This document shows, one piece after another, positions 7,937-12,565 of a DNA stretch of 12,565 nucleotides. This DNA is from Leucocoprinus leucothites (lineage: Eukaryota; Basidiomycota; Agaricomycetes; Agaricales; Agaricaceae). How positions within the stretch are numbered: the stretch's first letter is position 1; the number at the start of each line of letters is the position of its first letter. A model generated the notes under the pieces. That model made no database searches. It saw nothing but the letters and a program-made list of their open reading frames with translations, and was not told where the DNA came from. Both the position numbers and the translations under genes were made by a program. The DNA lies in the NCBI GenBank assembly GCA_013368445.1, contig JAACJO010000108.1, forward strand, positions 1 through 12,565. Reading direction: 5' to 3'.

Positions 7937-8178
7937 AGTTTGGTACTGATCACAAGAATGTTTACAGATTTTCAGAGTTATCTGGACAAGAGCCAATAAG
8001 CACTGTTCTTCTTGATCATCAGAGGTGACAGAGTATTCTACTTTTCTCAGATGTGGATCTCATCTTTCTGTGCATTTTGCTTCCAGGACCAAGTACTTGG
8101 ATCAATAATTGATGGGTATTCAACAGTGATCTTATAGCTACAACTTTGTATATTGTCAATATTCAACTCACAAATCTC
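7937..8178 (-). pseudogene. coding relic, possible upstream part of the neighbouring minus gene
   Basis: Two overlapping minus-strand frames join into one protein-like segment. The first (8178-8050) contains SYKITVEYPSIIDPSTWSWK, and the second (8059-7937) contains RKVEYSVTSDDQEEQCLLAL, with one frame change near 8055. The segment lies 150-400 bp upstream of the decayed gene ending at 6622 and on the same strand, so it may be one of its 5' exons. That link is inference. Confidence 0.28.
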
Positions 8179-8782
8179 TTATTTCTTTCATGGTTTGTCT
8201 GTTCAAATGTCCTACCAATTCTGAAACTAATTATATGACCAATGGGTGTAGCGATAGGCAAAATAAGCTCTCTGCATGCTCCATTGGCAACCATCTTCTT
8301 AGCTCTTTATTGACTAGTGCAAGGTACTTGTCTGCATTTCTACATTTCTCCATTAGTGCTAATCCTTAAACTTTATTAGTTATGGAGACTTGCCATCATC
8401 AAATTGACAGTCAAGTACTTCATATTCCTGTACATATTTTCCCATTGATAGTAATATTATTGATTTCACATAAATGCAATTAGGGGCTTTGAAGGACTCC
8501 CAAACACTTAGGAGTTTTATCTAATTCTGAAATAAACCCAGATATTGACCTCAAAGTGCAAAATCCCACATTTTAAACTAATAATCATTAATTCTCATAT
8601 TTAAAGTAAGGTACTTGAATATTGGAGGCAACGAGGAGAAAGGGAAAGTACTAGTCTAAGATAAATCCTTTTCAACTCAAGAGGCTGAATTATGGAACAA
8701 TAGTGAGTCGGTAATATACTGCTACTTCGGAATCATGCCTCTAAGCAACAGTACCAATCTTCCTTGCTTTGCCTCTGCCCTT
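8179..8782. other. AT-rich spacer without supported gene
   Basis: Only short, unconvincing frames. It lies 3' of the intact minus-strand gene that ends at 8783 and could hold its 3' untranslated region and terminator. No clear polyadenylation signal could be fixed. Confidence 0.4.
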
Positions 8783-10158
8783 TCACTTGGACAAAATATG
8801 TTTCTTCAAGGGGGCTTTGGCTACTTCCCCAAGGTCAGTATCTAGCTTGCTGAGCTCAAATGATGCACTGACCAAAGTAACTTCATCCTTGCTGTCAGTC
8901 AGAATGACGATCTCAGGTCCAGCCTGTGGCTATTAGAAAAAAATCCTAGTGTTGAAACATGTTACCTCACCTGAACTACCTGGTCAGTGAGTTTCTTTTG
9001 CTGGGGTTTGGCTGACTCTTGATTAACCTGTTGCTATGAGTGAGTAAATATTACTGTCAATAGAGATTAAACTAACCTCAGCTTCTTCTTTGACATTGAT
9101 TGTAATGTTCATAGTACCGATCGAGCTGATGGAAAAGGGTGTATAAGAGCACTTGCATTTACCGAGGCCCTCTGATGCCTGGGAATTGTCAGGGGACCTG
9201 CTGTTGTGAGCTGAGGCATTATCAACCAAGTTATTGAGAGGTAGATGCAGCACTGGCAATAAAGACAGGGGCAGCAGAAGTGGCACCAGGGATGAAGAAA
9301 GAGATGGTAGAGGGGGCACAGGAGATGTTGCAAGTAATGTTGAGGGATATGGTGTTGAGGGATACAGTGTTGAGGGAAATAGTAAGGGAAATGGTGTTGA
9401 TGGAAATAGTGTAGAGGAAAGTGGTGTCAAGGGATACTCATACAATGCTGGAGGACTGTCAGTGGATTTGCTACAAAGTTTGATCCACCTATCCTCAACA
9501 ATGTCACAACACATATGGAGATGTGGACAATCCTCGACATCTAAATCTTGTCTCTTCATGTTCCAGAATGGTAAGATGTTGTCTATATGATAGAGTCCGC
9601 CCCAAGGGTGGATGCCAACAAAAACATTCTCCAGCAGGTCATACATGGCTTGGAATACCTCTGGGAGCCCAGACTCATTAATAAGAGTTGAATTGCTGCA
9701 CAAGTCCATAATGCCATTGACACTCTGAACATAATACAATTTTGCGGCTTTATTGGGCTAGACAGCTGGTGAGTGTCAATTTATAATGAATGAGTTCACT
9801 GGTTACCTGGGTGAAGGCACAAACTTCAACCAAATCGATAATGTCACTCATCAATATTGCTTCAGCCATTGGCATGAAAGAGGCTGGACCAGAAAGGATA
9901 GGCAAGTTAAAGGTAAGCTTGTCGAATGTATTGCAATTTATGGTGACTAACTTTGCTATGGAAGCTGTGTGCCATTGTCTTTCCCATTCTATTTCTGGGT
10001 GTAAATGTTCATTTCCCTGATGAGGTTTTAACAGTGATTAAAGTTGTATTGTTCAAATAGTGGTTAGCTGAATAACAAAAAAAAAATCAATTAGATCCTG
10101 ATTATGCTCCTGGTGCCCGCTGTCTCCTCACATGACTATCCAAATCCAGCTTTGTCAT
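8783..10158 (-). CDS. intact five-exon gene of unknown function (370 residues)
   Basis: The model has exons 10158-10132, 10016-9807, 9757-9077, 9027-8980 and 8929-8783, with introns of 115, 49, 49 and 50 nt, all GT...AG. All junctions fall in phase 0 and no stop occurs before TGA at 8785-8783. The start MTKLDLDSH is the first ATG after an in-frame TAA. Residues 1-180 look globular (GNEHLHPEIEWERQWHTAS, NLPILSGPASFMPMAEAIL, LPEVFQAMYDLLENVFVGIH). A Cys/His cluster, CPHLHMCC, is at about 156-163 and could bind metal. Residues about 187-253 are a Pro/Ser/Thr/Leu tract with STxxP repeats. The C-terminus is acidic and then basic (KAPLKKHILSK), possibly a nuclear signal. An alternative donor at 8970 would add three residues. 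It starts head-to-head with the plus gene at 10285. I recognise no family; the splice model is inferred. Confidence 0.62.
9338..9439. repeat. 15-bp coding minisatellite
   Basis: Seven units related to TGTTGAGGGATATGG run at a 15-bp period, with one unit shortened to 12 bp (9383-9394). Because every unit is a multiple of three, the minus-strand gene stays in frame and gains the pentapeptide repeat seen as STLYP, STPYP and STPFP. Unit divergence (substitutions at GAT/GAA and GG/AG) suggests it is not very recent. Confidence 0.85.
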
Positions 10159-10284
10159 GCATGTAGTGCCCCTTCGGCTTTACATGATGAAGGGTTCCTG
10201 TCTTGAGTTTCTTTTTTGGTGCATACAAGACTCAGGAGTTTAAAACTGAATAATCTAAAATGTTCTGGGTAGCTGTATGCAATC
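10159..10284. promoter_or_regulatory. 126-bp divergent promoter region
   Basis: This gap separates the start codons of the two intact head-to-head genes, so it should hold both promoters. It contains a pyrimidine-rich run TTTCTTTTTT near 10208-10217 and an AT-rich TTTAAAAC near 10239, which could serve the plus-strand gene. No strict TATA box is present. Confidence 0.4.
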
Positions 10285-11066
10285 ATGCCTAGAGCCCCAG
10301 CTTCAGCACATTGCCACAGTGTAAACACTCTTCACAAGGAAAATGAGAGAGCACTGTCCAGCTTTCTCCAATGCCTCACTGTTCCTCTGCCAGAAACATC
10401 TATCTACAGGCATGATGTCAAACCGCAGTTCTGCCTTGCGAAGAGGAAGGATTTGCCTCTGAAGAATGCAGGGAGGTGGTATAAATTGGTGAGTAATATT
10501 TAATGGCTTATATGTTACTAGGCTTAGTTGATATATAGTGCAATTGCTGCCATTGTTTTCATTGGGTCTCTCAATGTCTTGACATTAAGAACCTCCTTCG
10601 AAGCAATAAAGAATTTGGTACACTTATTGCCACTCGAGAGTCACTACATCGATCCACCTCAACTGGTAACAACTTTGTGCAGCCCACTCACCCTGAGCCA
10701 TCTACTGCTATTTATTCCCATTCTGTAACTCTCTATTTCTGGGTTGAGGTTTGTTGTTTTATTTCAATTCTAATATCTAGCTAATGCTTCTCCAACTAGA
10801 ACTGGGATCAACCATGGTCAGTCGATGTTCCTTGTACAGCTGGAGGAGCTTTTCATATTTCCAACCACAAAATTGCTCTTGGTGATGTAGAAGTTGAAAA
10901 GGGTACCAAATATGAGCTCTTTGACTGCATCACTCATTCTTGGCATCCTATTCTATGGGACACTGCTATTTTCCTGGGACAAGATAGCACACTATTTTTC
11001 AGGTGTCAAGACATTACTTGTCTGCCTGATTTCTCCATGCTAGCTTTAGGTATTCAAGTGACCTAA
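10285..11066 (+). CDS. intact three-exon gene of unknown function (202 residues)
   Basis: The exons are 10285-10488, 10528-10665 and 10800-11066, with introns of 39 nt (GTGAGT...GCTTAG) and 134 nt (GTAACA...CAACTAG). Both junctions are in phase 0 and there is no internal stop before TAA at 11064-11066. Exon 1 gives MPRAPASAHCHSVNTLHKEN and LAKRKDLPLKNAGRWYKL. Exon 2 gives a hydrophobic run, IYSAIAAIVFIGSLNVLTL (possibly a membrane segment), then FEAIKNLVHLLPLESHYIDP. Exon 3 gives NWDQPWSVDVPCTAGGAFHI, LGDVEVEKGTKYELFDC and HSWHPILWDTAIFLG, with four Cys. The ATG has A at -3. The 39-nt intron is unusually short, so exon 2 may start elsewhere, and exon 3 could instead splice onwards at 11049/11050 (TTTAG/GTATTC) into the region to the right. 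No family is recognised. Confidence 0.5.
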
Positions 11067-11468
11067 CAGCTCAAGCTCATAATTATATCCTACTTGTCTT
11101 TTATTCTTGTGTTTCTCCACTCATACTTATCTACACTTTGATCTAAATGAACTTATGTACCTTCTAATTATTTGACTACCGGCTTCCAAAGTTTAGTCGC
11201 TTTTTGCTCAATATATATTAGGCTTTGTAGCTCATCTGACTAAAAGGAGCACTTTTGTGTGCATGAAATTTTCGAAACACTTTCTCTTCAGTAATTATTC
11301 ATGGACTTGAGGTCAATCTGACCTGTTCAGCTCTCTAAATGTAGTTTTCCTGTTTGCTTCTTTTTTTTCCATTCCAATCTATTATGCCATTCTGTAAAGT
11401 GTTTCAGGGTATCTGAGTTATCCCAATCTATGGGTTACTGAACTCATCTCCCTGCTACATCCCTGTAG
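11067..11468. other. stretch without supported exon
   Basis: T-rich sequence between the intact plus gene and the next plus-strand relic. Possible small exons and introns (for example an intron-like end TTTCCATTCC before 11400 and another ending CCCTGTAG at 11468) are visible but cannot be linked in frame. Confidence 0.35.
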
Positions 11469-12565
11469 GCCCCTGCTCTCTGGCCAGTACCAATTGGTGG
11501 ATTCTCATGTGAGTAGACTGAGTAATATTACATCTCACATTATTATTACCTAGAACTATCCTCTTGGGTTTCATGGTTCAAACCTTGGTGGCCAGATTGA
11601 TTGAGATTGGCTTTCAGCTGGGAGTTACACATATACAAAGCATTTTACTCTTTGGTGAGTATTTCCCCTCTTTCTGAGCCCTCACTCATGGTTCTACCCT
11701 CATGTCACTCTCGCTTCCTTGCAGACTTCAAGAAGCCCCTCACTGTTGCTAGAAACCTTGCCCTGCAACAAGGAAAGTCAACATGAAGGAGTGGGTCAGA
11801 AATGAGGTCTACCCTCCCTATGTCAATAGATTCACCAGAGGTGGCTCCAATATGAACGGTACGAGAGTGAAGAGGAGGACTCCGAGATGAGATTCCCAAG
11901 GCAGAGCTCGACGTTGGTTCTTTCCTTCTCTTTGAAATATATTAACATTTAATTCTCTTTCTTTCCCTAGAAAGTCTACTATTATTTCCGAAACAATTGT
12001 AAAGTGTCAAAATCGAGCATTAATCAAGGTTACTTCTCCATCTTCTCACCACTTCTCTCCTTCATTCATTGTCCTTCATTCAACTTCCATCATCAATAAT
12101 AGTGATGATGATGATGATTTTGAGGATGATCCAGATGTTGAGAAGGACAATCTCCCTCCTTCCCAGCGCACTCATGTTTGAGGGAAATTATTGCTGAGGA
12201 CTACCAAGAAATGATTAATGCTGAGCTTCACCCTGGAAGTGAAAAACTCAGATGAAAGTTTTTTTAGGAAGTGGAACAACATTATTACTAAAATTATCAA
12301 GGATATGCCCCAGAAGAACTGGATGGGTATATTGCAAGGCAAACAAGTTCCATGATGAGAGTAAAAAGCCTCCATCAAGGGAAGTGACTCTGCAGTTTGT
12401 TTTATATTGATTCATTGGTTGCTCTCTGTCCTGATATCTTAACTCAGGTGGCAAAGTACTACTATCACAGCTCTATGTACTTGTGGAGACTTCTTGGGTG
12501 GAAGCACAAACAGTATGGTGATGTTGTCATTTTTCTATCTACTGCTGTTCATTGACCTCTGGAAA
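11469..12565 (+). pseudogene. unrecognised multi-exon plus-strand gene, decayed, cut by the window edge
   Basis: Exon 11469-11508 (PLLSGQYQLVDSH) joins in phase over a 45-nt intron to 11554-11654 (NYPLGFHGSNLGGQID, a TGA, DWLSAGSYTYTKHFTL). This joins over a 70-nt intron to an exon from 11725 (KVNMKEWVRNEVYPPYVNRF). After a frame change near 11855 it continues as YESEEEDSEMRFPRQSST. A further open stretch at 11972-12181 follows CTTTCCCTAG and holds an acidic run DDDDDFEDDPDVEKD. After another frame change near 12178, one frame runs to the edge with five stops (12253, 12265, 12286, about 12394 and near 12553). It contains REIIAEDYQEMINAELHPG, GYAPEELDGYIARQTSSMM and DILTQVAKYYYHSSMYLW. Splice phases are preserved while stops accumulate, so this is a recently inactivated gene. 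The family is unknown. It could be the 3' part of the gene at 10285, but no frame-linked exon bridges them. Confidence 0.45.

Noticed and set aside
9234..9590. 118-codon plus-strand Gly/Ser/Val-rich open frame
   Set aside because: It is the antisense of the coding minisatellite in the intact minus gene. The repeat keeps several frames open by chance.
10528..10728. 66-codon plus-strand frame read as a separate gene
   Set aside because: It starts with TTG directly after an acceptor-like TTAG and is in phase with exons on both sides, so it is better explained as exon 2 of the gene at 10285. The part beyond 10665 reads into an intron.
12172..12454. two overlapping minus-strand frames of 68 codons
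   Set aside because: Antisense to the plus-strand relic that carries GYAPEELDGYIARQTSSMM. No motifs of their own.

Overview
The window looks like repeat-rich nuclear DNA of a fungus, most likely a mushroom-forming basidiomycete. The evidence is a decayed Ty3/Gypsy gag with the Pro/Gly-rich run PPPPNPQGGPPSPGG, a Tc1/mariner element with the C-terminal signature GGHTKY, and many short GT...AG introns of about 37-70 nt. The genus cannot be named from the sequence. No rRNA, tRNA, CRISPR array or bacterial operon structure is visible.

Positions 1-3580 are a nested transposon. A minus-strand Ty3/Gypsy element enters from the left edge (gag relic 1-972, leader 973-1290, possible primer-binding site 1291-1308). 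Its putative 5' LTR (1311-3580) is split by a complete Tc1/mariner element (1886-3467) flanked by a TA duplication. The Tc1 element has nearly identical 212-213 bp terminal inverted repeats, but its transposase is riddled with stops and frameshifts. Each terminal repeat is itself bounded by convergent copies of the terminal motif, so the element carries four end-like motifs.

Positions 3581-8782 are AT-rich and strongly CpG-depleted. They hold scattered coding relics with splice-like junctions: plus strand 4318-5059, minus strand 5490-5966, and minus strand 6622-7780 with a possible upstream part at 7937-8178. None could be assigned to a known family. The 6622-7780 relic keeps one reading frame across three introns but has about ten in-frame stops.

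Positions 8783-11066 hold the best-preserved genes: two head-to-head, intron-containing reading frames whose start codons are 126 bp apart. The minus gene (8783-10158) gives an uninterrupted 370-residue model in five exons, with a Cys/His cluster and a pentapeptide repeat encoded by a 15-bp minisatellite. The plus gene (10285-11066) gives an uninterrupted 202-residue model in three exons. From 11469 to the right edge another plus-strand gene has in-phase introns but several stops and at least two frame changes. The functions of these genes, and whether they form one mobile or cooperative unit, are unknown. The intact divergent pair amid decayed neighbours is the most promising candidate for something undescribed.
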